From: Dipteronia dyeriana
Taxonomy: Eukaryota > Streptophyta > Magnoliopsida > Sapindales > Sapindaceae
Assembly: GCA_032871835.1 (NCBI GenBank)
Contig: CM065300.1
Coordinates: 8,389,768 to 8,453,767, forward strand
Direction: 5' to 3'
Length of the DNA stretch: 64,000 nucleotides
The notes under the pieces are model-generated. The model was not told where the DNA came from and made no database searches. It saw nothing but the letters and a program-made list of their open reading frames with translations. The translations under genes were made by a program, and so were the position numbers. Positions 1 through 11,124 of this stretch are shown here, in pieces. The first letter of the stretch is position 1. Every line of letters starts with the position of its first letter.

Positions 1-1215
1 CGCGAATTGCATGGAGGTGGATTAAGCGAACACTTGGGTCGAGACAAAACAATGACTAGTTTGGAGGAGTAGTACTCATGGCCCCAACTGAAACGAGTTG
101 TTAGAAATTTCGTAAATAGATGTTATACCTATCAGGTGTCTAAATGTTAGTCATAAAATACTGGTATTTATATGTTTTTACCGGATCCTAATAATATTTT
201 GGAAGATTTGTCTATGAATTTTATGTTGGGTCTTCCTCGTACCCAGCGAGGGGTAGATTCAGTGTTTGTGGCTGTTGACAAGCTTTCAAAAAGAGCTCGC
301 ATATAGGCTGACAATTTTTCAGGGAAATAGTCCGACTCCATGGGATACCTCAATCAATTACTTATGATTGTGGCACAAGATTTTTTAGCCATTTTTAGGT
401 GACCTTATGGAAGATGTTTGATACTTCTCTGAAACGCAGTACTATTACACATCTACAAACTGATGGACAAACAGATGTTACGAACAGAACCTTGGGAAAT
501 CTAATTTGTTGAATTTACGAAGATAAGCCGAAACAGTGAGACCATGGATTACCCTAAACTAAATTTGCCTACACCAATGTTGTGCATAGTGCCATAAGAA
601 AATCTCATTTTGCTATGATATACGTGACACCACCAAGGCATGTTGTGGATTTGGTACGTTTACCAAAGGGATCAGGTGTTAGTATTGCAATAGAGACTAT
701 GGCTACACATGCTCAGGCTGTGCATGCTGAAGTGAAACAGAAGCTGGAAGAAACTAATGCTAAATATAAAGCAGCTGCAGATAAGCTTAGAGGTTTTAAG
801 GTGTTTGAGAAAGGAGATTTAATGATGGTTTTTTTTGACAAATAGAGGTTTCCAATTGTGACTTACTGCAAATTAAAGCCCAAGAAGTATGATCTGTACA
901 AGATTTTGAAGAAGATCATTGATAATGCTTATATGATTGACTAGCTAGGGGCTATGGGAATTTCCAAGACTTTTAATGTTGCAGACTTGTTCTAGTATCA
1001 TACCGAAGAGTCCCTCTATCCCGAGCCTAACTCGAGGTTGAGTTATTTCCAAGTGGAGGGGACTGATGTAAAATAGGTGGTGGAGTCCTTCATGGCTTTG
1101 ATGGACCAACCGAAATTCAAGAAATGATTTCCACTAGAGCTGGTGATGGAGTCGGAATGGCACGAAACTTTCATAGTTGAAGCGAATTGACGAGGTCTAC
1201 AATACTCATGTCCTT
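1..1215 (+). pseudogene. Decayed 3' end of a Ty3/gypsy pol (integrase and chromodomain-like tail), cut by the window edge
   Basis: Translation across stops and frameshifts shows, in order: an integrase zinc-finger remnant (HGGGLSEHLGRDKT near base 10-50, then CYTYQVSK near 125-145); the start of the integrase core, with the usual SMDF-type motif now read as SMNFMLGLP near 212-235, so the first catalytic Asp looks lost; the integrase C-terminal region as an open stretch at 582-845 (HSAIRKSHFAMIYVTPP, then a helix rich in Lys, Glu and Ala); and a chromodomain-like end (FNVADLF near 976-993, then a YHTEESLYPEP segment). In a living element these parts would join cDNA to host DNA. Stops interrupt every segment, so this is a fossil. 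The order of parts matches Tekay/CRM-type plant gypsy elements. The 5' part lies outside the window, and a 3' LTR could not be delimited in 1216-1621. Confidence 0.82.
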
Positions 1216-2100
1216 TGACTGTGATGGACGTCCTTTTTCAATCAAATTCCATCGTTTAAGTCCCGAAATTGTCATATTTATCATTTTAGAAAACTTTTAT
1301 TTTCGGTAATAAGTTGAGGTATTCAAGTCAGAATAGTCTACCGTAAATTCTACCTTGATTTAGGTCTTTAGTATTATTTGTTTCCGCTATTATCTCAATT
1401 TTGCTATTTTGGAAATTTTCCTTGATTTAGGTTCGTTTCATTGCTCAACAAGGATTAAGGTTCGTTTGTTTTAAATATGCTTGTAAGCTGAAAGACGAAT
1501 CAACTTTTTTTCAATAAAATTCAGAATTTATCTTACGAGCTGTACTCTTTCTGGTGGATTCCAGGTTATTTTGGAATATAGACGTTAGTCGTATTATTTC
1601 ATTGTTTCACGTTGTGTCAAGTGATTAACAATGAAAAGTGTATGTTTACTAAGGGATAATATCACCATTTTACACTTCCAATACGATTAATTCCCCACTT
1701 TAGACATAATTTCGTTCGTTCGCTTAAATAAATGTGTTGTGTAGTAATCAATGTATTTTTCTTTGTATTTCAGAGGTAATTCGATCAATTCATACTTATA
1801 GAGAAGTCAGATGGCAAAACAAACATCGTTTTCAAGTTTAGAACGTCAAAAAACCTTAGGAAGACCACGAAGGGCATTTTCATAATTTTGACTATTCACT
1901 GTTCACAGTTGGCTTTCAATGTTCATAGTTGACTTTCACTGTTCATAGTTGACTTTTACTGTTCACTCACGGATGCGTTATTGTTCAGTGTCACTGTTCA
2001 CTATTCACTTCACGGATGGGTTACTGTTCACTGATGACGTGGCGAAATCTGGAAGCTCAATTCTAAATTCATTCGATGGTCAATTTTCTTCCGTATTTTG

Positions 2101-2108
2101 TATAAATA
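2101..2108 (+). promoter_or_regulatory. TATA box of the LARD 5' LTR
   Basis: TATAAATA is followed by GGGGGCCTCTCCCCC. The same arrangement recurs in the 3' LTR at 5477-5484, which supports a conserved LTR core promoter. Confidence 0.6.
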
Positions 2109-2322
2109 GGGGGCCTCTCCCCCATAATTTTGATATTCTGAATCTAAATCTGATGTTAGATTTATGAAATTCTCTCTCTTTTGGTCTCAAATTCTCAGTT
2201 TAAGTAAAATAGCTATTTTCTAGTTAAATTATGTCTGGTTAATTTTATATAGCTGATGCCAAATGTGATACTGTTGGTATGGAAAATATAATCCAATTAT
2301 GATAAGTTTATTATTTTTATGC

Positions 2323-2618
2323 TTTCTCCCCTCTGATATTTGTGGAGTTTTTGACTCACTGTAGATAGACAGATATTGTCTAGCACAGTGGGTACTTTTA
2401 CCCATATTTATCAGAGAGTGGTTTCTCCCCTCTGATCTTTGTGGAGTTTTTGACTCACTATAGACAGACAGATATTGTGTAGCACAATGAGTACTTTTAC
2501 CCATATCTATCAGAGAGTGGTTTATCCCCTCTAATATTTGTGGAGTTTTGACTCACTGTAGACAGACAGACGTTGTCTAGCACAGTGAGTACTTATACCC
2601 ATATCTATCAGAGAGTGG
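2323..2618 (+). repeat. Three 99-bp tandem units with a hairpin, in the 5' LTR
   Basis: Units start at 2323, 2422 and 2521. Each begins TTTCTCCCCTCTGAT or a variant, and each holds an inverted repeat in which ACTCACTGT pairs with ACAGTGAGT around a smaller AGACAGATATTGTCT-type dyad. The same three units occur in the 3' LTR (5699-5994), so the triplication predates or accompanied the insertion. Confidence 0.8.
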
Positions 2619-2888
2619 TCAGTGGAGTGGAATACCATCCCATTAATCTGAACTAAATATTAATTATTGGATCATATTCGAATTACCAACAGTGGATCCC
2701 TTAGCTCCAGTTTTAATTTTAATTGATTTACAATTTATAACAAGCTTAGTAATTAATCTAAATAATTAATTCTACAAGGACAAGTGAACAACCTCCATGT
2801 GGTTCGACCCGGTTTTACCGGTTAATTTATTACTTTGACACTCTTATACTTGAGAGTATGAACATTTTTTTAGGACGTGTCAAGTTTT

Positions 2889-2906
2889 TAGAGCCGCCGC
2901 TAGGGA
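2889..2906 (+). other. Degenerate primer-binding site
   Basis: TAGAGCCGCCGCTAGGGA lies seven bases past the 5' LTR. It resembles the TGGCGCCGTTGCCGGGGA site of Athila-type elements, which pairs with the 3' end of a tRNA (tRNA-Asp is my recollection). I count about 12 of 18 matches, so priming is probably no longer efficient. Confidence 0.5.
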
Positions 2907-5006
2907 GGTAAGTCCGCATTTTCTTTGTAGAAGTAATTTCTTTTTTAATTTTATTTCAGTTGTGTTTTTTTTTTCTATCTTCTTTGTTCTTGTTTTGTAT
3001 TCAGTTTTTCATCATTCATCTCAATCATAAACTTCATCCATTTTTTTAAAGCACTTGTTATCTTTAATTACATTTTTGCATTTTAGTCCTTCAACTTTTT
3101 TATTTGCATTTTAGCTTAGATCTAGTTTGTATTTACTTATAGGTCATTTTATTTTCATTTTTGCATATCAGTCCCTGTAACTATAGCATTTTCACTTTAG
3201 TCCTTAGATTTATAATTATTTGCACTTTGGCCCCAACACTTGTGCATATTTACTTTTACACCCTTAGAATTTTTGCATGTTATTTTCATCATTTTTTCTT
3301 TTATTTTCTTCATTTTTGTGTATTTCACCTTCATGAACCTTAATTACATTTGCATGAGACGTTGGTCACGAACATCTAGTGGTAGATTAATTAGGAGATC
3401 CCAATCACCTACATTCACTAACAACATGACTGAAAACCCACTTAGACATCCTGCAGGAAACCAAGCCGAAAACATGCACAATATAGTCTTGGGAATCTGA
3501 CTTTAAAAAACCTTGTTTGCCAATTTATAAAAAAATTGGATGGGAAGCATATCCCCAACCCATAGAGGGCGTTGAAGCCGTTTCTGAACGTAAAACCAGA
3601 GGAAGATGTGAGCTACAATCACAACTACCAGTAAATATCCTTTTATTTTTATTATCTTTTTCCTTCCGCATTTAATGTATTTTGTAATTATTGTTGCTTA
3701 CTTTTGATTTTTGAAGAGAACAAGTAATACAGAATTGGTCTGAATCTCAGTTTGTGATTGTCTCATAGTTTTTATGCATTTTATTTTCCTATATTTTGTA
3801 TTTCTTTTATTGTTTTACATGATTTTATTGTTTTTCAAGTTGTTCAGGTGATATCTTCTAAACATTACCTCTTTCTAAAGACATTGAGGACAATGTCTCG
3901 TTCTAGTTGGAGGGAGAAGATAGTTGATTCAATAACTTTTGTTTTTTTTTTAAAAAAAAACTAACTTCTGACCATTTTTTTGTAAAGATGGCCGAGTAAG
4001 GAGATCTTTTAGATACTTCTAAGATGCATCTTTGTAGTTCTGATGCATTTGTTTTTCCTCTCTTATGACTATTCAAATTTATAAACTCTCCATTGTGATA
4101 TCATTGACTAATCCTTTTGTTCATTAAGTCATTTTGAGAATTTTTTTGAACTATTATAGACACACGCACATTGACACGTGATTATGTGCAGTAAGTTGAG
4201 ATTTTACGATATTTAGTTCTGAAACATCATTCAAGGGTAACAACCGAAGGCAGTGGTCTTGTTTAAAAATATATTTAGTAATAATAATAATAATAATAAT
4301 AATAATTTTGTGTGTTGTGACCAAAACTCTTACTTAGTAGTCGGGCCTCATGCCTCAGTAAGCATATAATGTTTGTGCAAAACGGTGGATTCTGGATAAG
4401 AATAAAGTGCAGTTTCGTAGCCTCTTTAACTCGAGCAATTAAGTCCAATGGGTGCTTCAACACCTAATGCCCTAAGACCAACTGGTTTTGGAGTCATTGA
4501 CCCAAAGCTCGTTACACGGGTTAAAAAGAAAGCTTAAGGGATTTGGACTAAAAAAAAAACTTCTGCAATCCGAGTAATTAAGCCCGTATGAGTGTTTTAA
4601 CACTTAATGCCCTAAAATCAACTGGTTTGGGAGTCATTGGCCTAAAGCTCGCAACATGGATTAAAGATGGAATATTTGTTTCCAATTTTGTTATATTAAA
4701 AAAAACCAAAAAAAAAAAGAAATAAAAAAGAAATAAAACTACTGCCTAAGGAAGAAACCCTGATGAGATTTTTTAATGCAAATTTTGCTTGATTTCAATT
4801 GAATCTCATAGTTATCGTGTTGATCTTTATTGAGCACAAAAAAGTTTGATTGATAACTCAATTGATGACTGGTTGTCAACGGGTGAGAAAAGAAGTATGT
4901 GAGAGTTTGTCTATTTGGTAGTTTAGAGATTTGAATTTGAGTTTTTACTGTTTTTACTGTTTTCACTTTAATTGCTAGGGACTAGCAATAAGGTGGTTGG
5001 TTGGTT

Positions 5007-5029
5007 GGGGGGGGGGGGGGGGGGAGGGG
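5007..5029 (+). other. Polypurine tract candidate (18 G, then AGGGG)
   Basis: Eighteen consecutive G (5007-5024), one A and four G end one base before the 3' LTR, where the plus-strand primer lies in LTR elements. The long G run may partly be expanded by slippage. Confidence 0.6.
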
Positions 5030-5030
5030 T

Positions 5031-6258
5031 TGATTAACACTGAAAAATGTATGTTTACTAAGGGATAATATCATCATTTTACACTTCCAATACGATTAAT
5101 TCCCTACTTTAGACATAATTTCGTTCGTTCGCTTAAATAAATGTGTTGTGTAGTAATCAGTGTATTTTTCTTTGTATTTCAGAGGTAATTCGATCAATTC
5201 ATAATCATGGAGAAGTTAGATGGCAAAACAAACATCGTTTTCAAGTTTAGAATGTCAAAAAACCTTAGGAAGACCACGAAAGGCCACGAAAGGCCATGAA
5301 AGGCATTTTCGTAATTTTGACTATTCATTGTTCACAGTTGGCTTTCACTGTTCACCAACGGATGCGTTATTGTTCACTATTCATTTCACGGAGGGGTCAC
5401 TGTTCACGGATGACGTGGCGAAATCTGGACGCTCCATTCTAAATTCATTCGATGGTCAATTTTCTTCCGTATTTTGTATAAATAGGGGGCCTCTCCCCCA
5501 TAATTTTGATATTCTGAATCCAAATCTGATGTTAGATTTATGAAATTCTCTCTTTTTTGTTCTCAAATTCTCAGTTTAAATAAAATAGTTATTTTTTAGT
5601 TAAATTATGTCTAACTAATTTTATATAGCTGTGGTCAAAGGTGATACTGTTGGTATCGAAAATATGATCCAATTATGGTAAGTTTATTATTTTTATGCTT
5701 TCTCCCCTCTGATCTTTGTGGAGTTTTTGACTCACTGTAGATAGACAGATATTGTCTAGAACAGTGGGTATTTTTACCCATATTTATCAGAGAGTGGTTT
5801 CTCCCCTCTGATATTTGTGGAGTTTTTGACTCACTGTAGACAGACAGATATTGTCTAGCACAGTGAGTACTTTTACCCATATCTATCAGAGAGTGGTTTA
5901 TCCCTTCTAATATTTGTGGAGTTTTGACTCACTGTAGACAGACAGATGTTGTCTAGCACAGTGAGTACTTATACCCATATCTATCAGAGAGTGATCAGTG
6001 GAGTGGAATACCATCCCATTATTCTGAACTAAATATTAATTATTGGATCATATTCGAATTACCAATTGTGGATCCCTTAGCCCTAGTTTTAATTTTAATT
6101 GATCTACACTTTATAACAAGCTTAGTAATTAATCTTAATAATTAATTATATAAGGACAAGTGAACAACCTCCCTGTGGTTCGATCTGGTCTTACCGGTTA
6201 ATTTATTACTTTGACACTCTTATACTTGAGAGTAAGAACACTTTTTTATGACGTGTCA
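5031..6258 (+). repeat. 3' LTR of the LARD-like element
   Basis: It is the direct copy of the 1622-2882 repeat, beginning TGATTAACACTG and ending GACGTGTCA. Its TATA box is at 5477-5484 and its three 99-bp units start near 5699, 5798 and 5897. It differs from the 5' LTR by scattered substitutions and small indels, for example a duplicated GGCCACGAAA-type stretch near 5280-5300 and a shorter TTCACTGTTCA-rich stretch. Confidence 0.85.
5699..5994 (+). repeat. Three 99-bp tandem units with a hairpin, in the 3' LTR
   Basis: Copies of the 2323-2618 array, with units starting near 5699, 5798 and 5897. The third unit in each LTR shares the same variants (TTTATCCC start, one T fewer in GTTTTGACTC). 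Unit-to-unit relationships are therefore conserved between the LTRs. Confidence 0.8.
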
Positions 6259-6433
6259 TCAGGTATGAAGCATATTGATGCAGTTTCGATCTGATTTGTA
6301 GCCACTCCTGCTCCACACCGATGAGGCAACTACCATTACCATACCTATTGAGATAATATTATAATGAATTACTAATAGCAAATAAAAATATATTAAAAAA
6401 CAAATAAAAAAGATAATTTATCTAATGCTTACT

Positions 6434-7368
6434 AAGGGTCAGTTTGGTATTGCTGTAGCTTTTAAAATAATCATTGGTAGTTATACTGAAGAAATAATCT
6501 GATGTAAAGTTAATCACACAACTGTTTAGTTAATGTTGTTGAAATTGTTGTGGATTAAAAAACAATGTTCATGTGTTTGGTAAACTTTATATTTAATTCC
6601 TGTGATTTTACATAATGACTAAAACAGATATGAAATTGAATTATCAAACGAAATAAACATTTTCTTTTCACATCTCTCAATCTCACACTCTCATGTCGAC
6701 CAAAAAATCTAGGGTTTGACAGTACCAAATCTAAAAAAATAAAAAATAAAAAATAAAAAATTGGGTGCTTCTTCCTTTGCTCTTTTATTTTCTTTTCACT
6801 GCAATATTATTTGATTTATTTTACTTGACATACAAATACATGTACCTACAACACTTCGGTCTTTATCATTTTTTTAATATAATTTTTATTGATTGTATTT
6901 TTAGGTGATTCTGTGATGGTAAAGAAAATGAATGGTAGAGAATAAGAAGTAGATGGCGAACAAGATGAGGTTTAGGATTTTGTTCTTACTTCTAAGTTTG
7001 GGTGTTTGTTACGGAATTGAGTTGAGAAGATGATTATATTGTTTTTAAAAATCTTTTAATTAATCTTATATATAATTAATAATAAACAAATACAATTAAA
7101 TCATATAAAATTAAACATGAGATATATTTATATTTATGTTAAGTCAATAGGGATAATTTTGTCATTAAAAAGATTCATTAAATCAAATAACAGATTTTAT
7201 CATAATCACTTTACAAAAGTAACTCCTACCTGCTTCTTAAAATTGTTAAAAAATCAGTCCAGATTTTTAAATAATCACTTCTGGAAATTTTACTAAACAT
7301 CTTTTTTATGTTAAAATTATTGAATAATCAGATTTTAACTTCTCAAAAGCAATAAACAACTGGACCTA
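6434..7368 (+). mobile_element. hAT-like non-autonomous element
   Basis: The ends are imperfect inverted repeats. The left end is AAGGGTCAGTTTGGTATTGC and the right end, read in reverse, is TTAGGTCCAGTTGTTTATTGC-like. The interior is AT-rich with no coding potential. Outside both ends is a roughly 27-bp near-duplicate (about 6409-6433 and 7385-7410, both with TCTAATGC.TACTAA), much longer than a hAT 8-bp target duplication. The same left-end sequence starts again at the window's last bases (63983-64000). Confidence 0.5.
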
Positions 7369-7410
7369 AAAAAAAAGAAAAAAAAAGATAGATTGTCTAA
7401 TGCATACTAA

Positions 7411-8362
7411 TTCTGATGAGACTCAACATATATATAAGAAATGGTCGGTGGATAGAAAAAGGATCTCCTCCACAAAATCGATATGGAGATTAGAAATGGT
7501 CAGTGGATAGAAAAAGGATCTCCTCCACAAAACCGTTATGGATAATCGATCTCTTGATTTTATTATTTTATTATTTATTGAATTAAAATACTTCAATCCA
7601 AATATCCAATCTTTAAAGGGAGACATAATATATAAAAAAACAAAACTAATGAAACACAACTGATATGTGACAGATCAAAATCAATCACTATATACAAGAC
7701 ATTTTACAAAAATTCAATTAATAATAAAGATTAAAAATAAGTTTTCTAAAAGGCCGAAGGGGCTCCTTGCAAACCTCATCATAGCTTCGTCCATACACAA
7801 TAATCAGATCATATAAATGGTCATGGTGGGAAGGACAAATAAGTTTTAGATACATATAATCAGCAACTACACGAAAATTAATCATGGCCTGCAAATCCAA
7901 TAATTATTTATTCAACCACCCATCTTTATTTTTATGTAATAGTATTTGAATATTGCCGGCTAGACACAATTAGAAACGATTTATTAATTAGTGATGTATA
8001 GTTTCCAACTATAATATTAAGTAACCTGTTCAATGAAGACGCTTCTCGATAATTTCTTACACGACAAACACAGAAAAAATATATTGTCAACAAAATTACA
8101 ATCTACAAGCAAACACATAAAATTCCTGTTCAACTCTTCTCCATATTTGATCATCATGTGATGAAATGTTAAACAAACCACCAACTCTTTCTTTTTAATT
8201 TTCATGTAATGACATATCACAGTCCCAATCACAGAGTATTCAATCACGGAAATTAAGACAGTAATAATGAAAGGGACTTTTTTTATGAAGAATTATTGCT
8301 TTTTATTTATTTATTATTATTATTATTCTCTGAGTTGGTTGGTCATATATAGATGGTCAAAA
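7411..8362. other. Gene-free stretch downstream of the LRR-extensin gene
   Basis: Apart from the 55-bp tandem pair, this is AT-rich sequence with short chance ORFs and no recognisable domain. It is 3' flank for the minus-strand gene that ends at 8363. Confidence 0.5.
7437..7546 (+). repeat. Two tandem 55-bp units
   Basis: AGAAATGGTC(G/A)GTGGATAG and what follows recurs 55 bp later with a few changes. No coding role is seen. Confidence 0.7.
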
Positions 8363-9631
8363 CTAACGATGCACTGGTGGCGGTGTGTGATGATATGGTG
8401 GTGGCGGGTGATAGTAATGTGGAGGCGGCGGTGGAGAGTGGTGCGGTGGTGGTGGTGGAGGAGGACTTCTTGGTAAGCAACCAAAGGCACCACAATCAAC
8501 AGGAACTGAATAGAATGACTTGCATTCCTGTGGTGATCTCTGTAGTGGCCTACCGGGAATACAATTCTTCTTATCATCTTTGTCCGGCAACTTGAGGCAA
8601 GTCTCCGGCACGCTACAGAAGAAATTAAACGAGTACGTAAAATTCTCCAGCCGCGGCAACGAACATATACTGTTGGGTATGTCACCGGACAGCTTGTTAT
8701 CCGCCACATTTAGTTGCTCTAGTTTCTTCAGTTTTGATATTGATTCCGGTAACGACCCTACTAATTTGTTAGAGCTGATATCCAAAACAGTCAAATTCTT
8801 CAACAACCCGATCTCCGGTGACAAACACCCCGTCAATCCGGAGTTAGATAAGATGACCTCGTTAAGGGTTCCGGCCATTTTTGTCAGACTTGAAGGTATG
8901 CAACCTTTGAAGTCGTTGTTTGCTAGGACAAGAACCGAGACACGGGAGTTACCAATGTTTTTCGGTATAGATGATTTGAATTTATTGTTGTTGATGAACA
9001 ACGCGTCGAGTTTCAAATCAAACAATTCTGATGGGATATCACCGGTGAATTTATTGTACCTGATGTCGAGAAATTTGAGTGAAGGTATACATAGAAGAAC
9101 GGGAGGGAACGGTCCGTCGAATTGGTTGTTACTGATGTCTAGTTCGTAGAGCAGCTTCAAATCTCGGAGGCTGTCAGGAATTTGCCCACAAAACCTGTTG
9201 GTGTTTATGTGGAAGAGAGTGAGGTCTGAGAGGAGGCAGAGATCGTTTGGTAAAGTACCGGCTATGTTAGCATTGTTTAGGTCCAATCCGGCGACTGTGG
9301 TGGTGTGAGGATCATCCGGGGCAGGCGCACAATACACGCCGTTGTAGTTGCACACATCTGGGCCGTACCAATTTGATGTGAAGTTTTGTGGGTCGGAGGT
9401 GATGGCATGTTTTAAGGCTGCAAGCGCTATGTAGGCTTTGGCAAGCCTCGGATTTTGTATCGTGATTGGTTTCGAAGGTGGAACCGAACTATGCAAATGT
9501 CGATGGAGATGAGGTAGAATTGGATGAGTAGCATGAGAATAAGATCCCAATGAGAGTAGAATTATGATGGTGATCAGAGAATTAATCTTCATTTTGATGC
9601 AGCTCATGAAGAGCATGCCATGATCAATCAT
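8363..9631 (-). CDS. LRR-extensin-like cell-wall protein (LRX/PEX family)
   Basis: An intronless 422-residue protein. LRX proteins sit in the wall, bind RALF peptides through the LRR part and anchor through the extensin part; that is family knowledge. The sequence shows a hydrophobic signal peptide (from Met14, MKINSLITIIILLSLG), the LRX leader NPRLAKAYIALAALK (about 60-75), a cap with NYNGVYC, about ten LRRs (about 110-345, e.g. LDISNNQFDGPFP), a Cys-rich hinge (NCIPGRPLQRSPQEC), and a short extensin tail of SPPPPPPP and Tyr/His-rich blocks (about 390-422). The tail is far shorter than in typical LRX proteins, and the reading frame ends cleanly at a stop. Met1, Met6, Met9 and Met14 are all in frame; Met14 gives the cleanest signal peptide. 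A TATA-like TATATATT lies about 70 bp upstream, and a 20-base T run (plus strand) sits in the leader. Confidence 0.9.
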   Translation of the reverse strand: MIDHGMLFMSCIKMKINSLITIIILLSLGSYSHATHPILPHLHRHLHSSVPPSKPITIQNPRLAKAYIALAALKHAITSDPQNFTSNWYGPDVCNYNGVYCAPAPDDPHTTTVAGLDLNNANIAGTLPNDLCLLSDLTLFHINTNRFCGQIPDSLRDLKLLYELDISNNQFDGPFPPVLLCIPSLKFLDIRYNKFTGDIPSELFDLKLDALFINNNKFKSSIPKNIGNSRVSVLVLANNDFKGCIPSSLTKMAGTLNEVILSNSGLTGCLSPEIGLLKNLTVLDISSNKLVGSLPESISKLKKLEQLNVADNKLSGDIPNSICSLPRLENFTYSFNFFCSVPETCLKLPDKDDKKNCIPGRPLQRSPQECKSFYSVPVDCGAFGCLPRSPPPPPPPHHSPPPPPHYYHPPPPYHHTPPPVHR

Positions 9632-11124
9632 GTTTTTTTTTTTTTTTTTTTGGTTTGGTTGCTATGAAGAGATGGGGAGGAAATGAACAAATATATACAA
9701 GTGGGTATATATTGACAAAAGTTTTTGAAGAAAGTTATTTGATGGTGCAATGAGTGGATTTTAAAAAGACTTGTTGACTATAAAATTACACAACAAATTG
9801 TTTTTTTTTTTTTTTTTGTACAGGAAATTGATCAGGTAAGATTGGTAGATTACAGGGAGTGGTTATTCTAACTTTGAAATTTGACTTTCCTGGAGGATGA
9901 TGAAGAACAGAACAAGAATGTTCTTCATCGTCGTCTGTTTTGTAGCCTTTGGTGGTATTTTATAATAATAAATTGTTTTTTTTTTTCGTAAATTGTTGTG
10001 CATGTACATTAAAATGATCTGGCATGGTAATAGAGATGACCGGGTATCCACAGAAACTATGGTTTTATTTTTTGTAGGTACATGGTTGGAAGGAAACCGG
10101 TGACAATCTCAACGAAATACGCGGGTTTTATGTACAAGTTAATTGCTAATCAAAGCCTGTTTTAATTTTCTAATTACAACACATTTGTTTGTCCATGAAA
10201 ATAATAGGCAAACCATAAAATAGATATAAAAGAAAGGATTGTTTACAATTGTTTTTAGAAGATTTCAATATTGTTGAAGTAACATTACAGAAAACGTTAC
10301 ATAATTGTACAAAATTTGTTAAGTTACGTATCATTTATGTAACGTTACATTATTACGGTCCTTTTTTTTTAAAATAAATAATTAAGATCATTTAGCTGTT
10401 TTCTTTGGATTGCAAATCCAACTGTTCTAGTATTTGATCACAAAATTACTATTGGGTAGTAGGTTGATTTCTTGCAGTCATGGAAGATATATGGGACCAA
10501 GCAAGCTCCACTTGAGACTATTAAAAAGAAAACAAATGCATATAAAAATGGCTATCTTGTATTAGAAGATAAAATCTTCGTTTACCATTTCTGAGATACT
10601 TTATTAACTGACAGAAAATGATGAATGTGGAGCATATATTTGTCTCACTATAATTGTCATGATCCAGTTTATTGTTGTAAAAAAAATTTCTTCCAATAAT
10701 TGAACTCTTCTTTGACAAGGAAATTTGTAATTTATAGTTCATGTTTGGTTGGTTATCCACAAGCTTATATATAATATAATTAGATTATTAATGTCAATAA
10801 AAATCTTGGTGGTTGCAATTTGCAAAACATTCAAAAGACAGATAAAGATTTTATAAGGCATGGTCAACAGTACTCAATATAGAGTATGTAGATTGACATG
10901 ACATTCTGCCTAAAACTACAAACTAAATTGTTAATATATATATAACATAAATTATGTTATCGATATGTTTTTTTTTTTTCCGAAATCCGACAGCTATGAA
11001 TAAGGGTTTACTGATCAAACACTATATGTACAACCCATACATCTACTCCCACAACAACATAAAGGAAACTCTTCACATATGTTTGTAAAATATATTTTGT
11101 GAGATTCAAACCTCTCACCACCAA

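Larger units (their letters stand above)
1622..2882 (+). repeat. 5' LTR of the LARD-like element
   Basis: It begins TGATTAACAATG and ends GACGTGTCA. A TATA box (TATAAATA, 2101-2108) sits before a short palindrome-like GGGGGCCTCTCCCCC, a plausible core promoter for element transcription. Downstream of it lie three 99-bp tandem units (2323-2618). The apparent ORFs inside the LTR (1949-2167 and 2229-2504) are by-products of the repeats. Confidence 0.85.
2883..5030 (+). other. Internal region of the LARD-like element, no pol
   Basis: It contains pyrimidine-rich leader sequence, a short gag-start-like stretch near 3425-3500, a post-pol-like motif near 3880-3925, an (AAT)n microsatellite near 4278-4306, and two diverged tandem copies of a roughly 138-bp unit (about 4423-4530 and 4563-4666, each with AATGCCCTAA and GGAGTCATTG). 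No reverse transcriptase, integrase or protease motif could be found in any frame. Confidence 0.6.
1622..6258 (+). mobile_element. Non-autonomous LTR retrotransposon (LARD-like, Athila-type layout), complete with both LTRs
   Basis: Two direct repeats of 1261 and 1228 bp, each starting TG and ending CA, bracket a 2.15-kb internal region. The outer flanks are TCAAG (1617-1621) and TCAGG (6259-6263), a 5-bp target duplication with one mismatch. A degenerate primer-binding site follows the 5' LTR and an 18-G tract precedes the 3' LTR. The internal region has no gag or pol ORF. It keeps a short gag-start-like stretch (MTENPLRHPAGNQAE, within 3425-3470) and a post-pol-like motif (ACATTGAGGACAATGTC near 3880). 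I infer an internal-deletion derivative that would need gag and pol supplied in trans. The LTRs differ at many sites, so the insertion is not recent. Confidence 0.85.

Noticed and set aside
2323..2618. Evenly spaced repeats that look CRISPR-like
   Set aside because: 99-bp contiguous tandem units in an LTR, with no spacers, in a plant genome.
8520..9149. 209-codon plus-strand ORF over the LRR-extensin gene
   Set aside because: It is the antisense reading of a regular LRR gene; the minus strand has clear LRR, hinge and extensin signatures.
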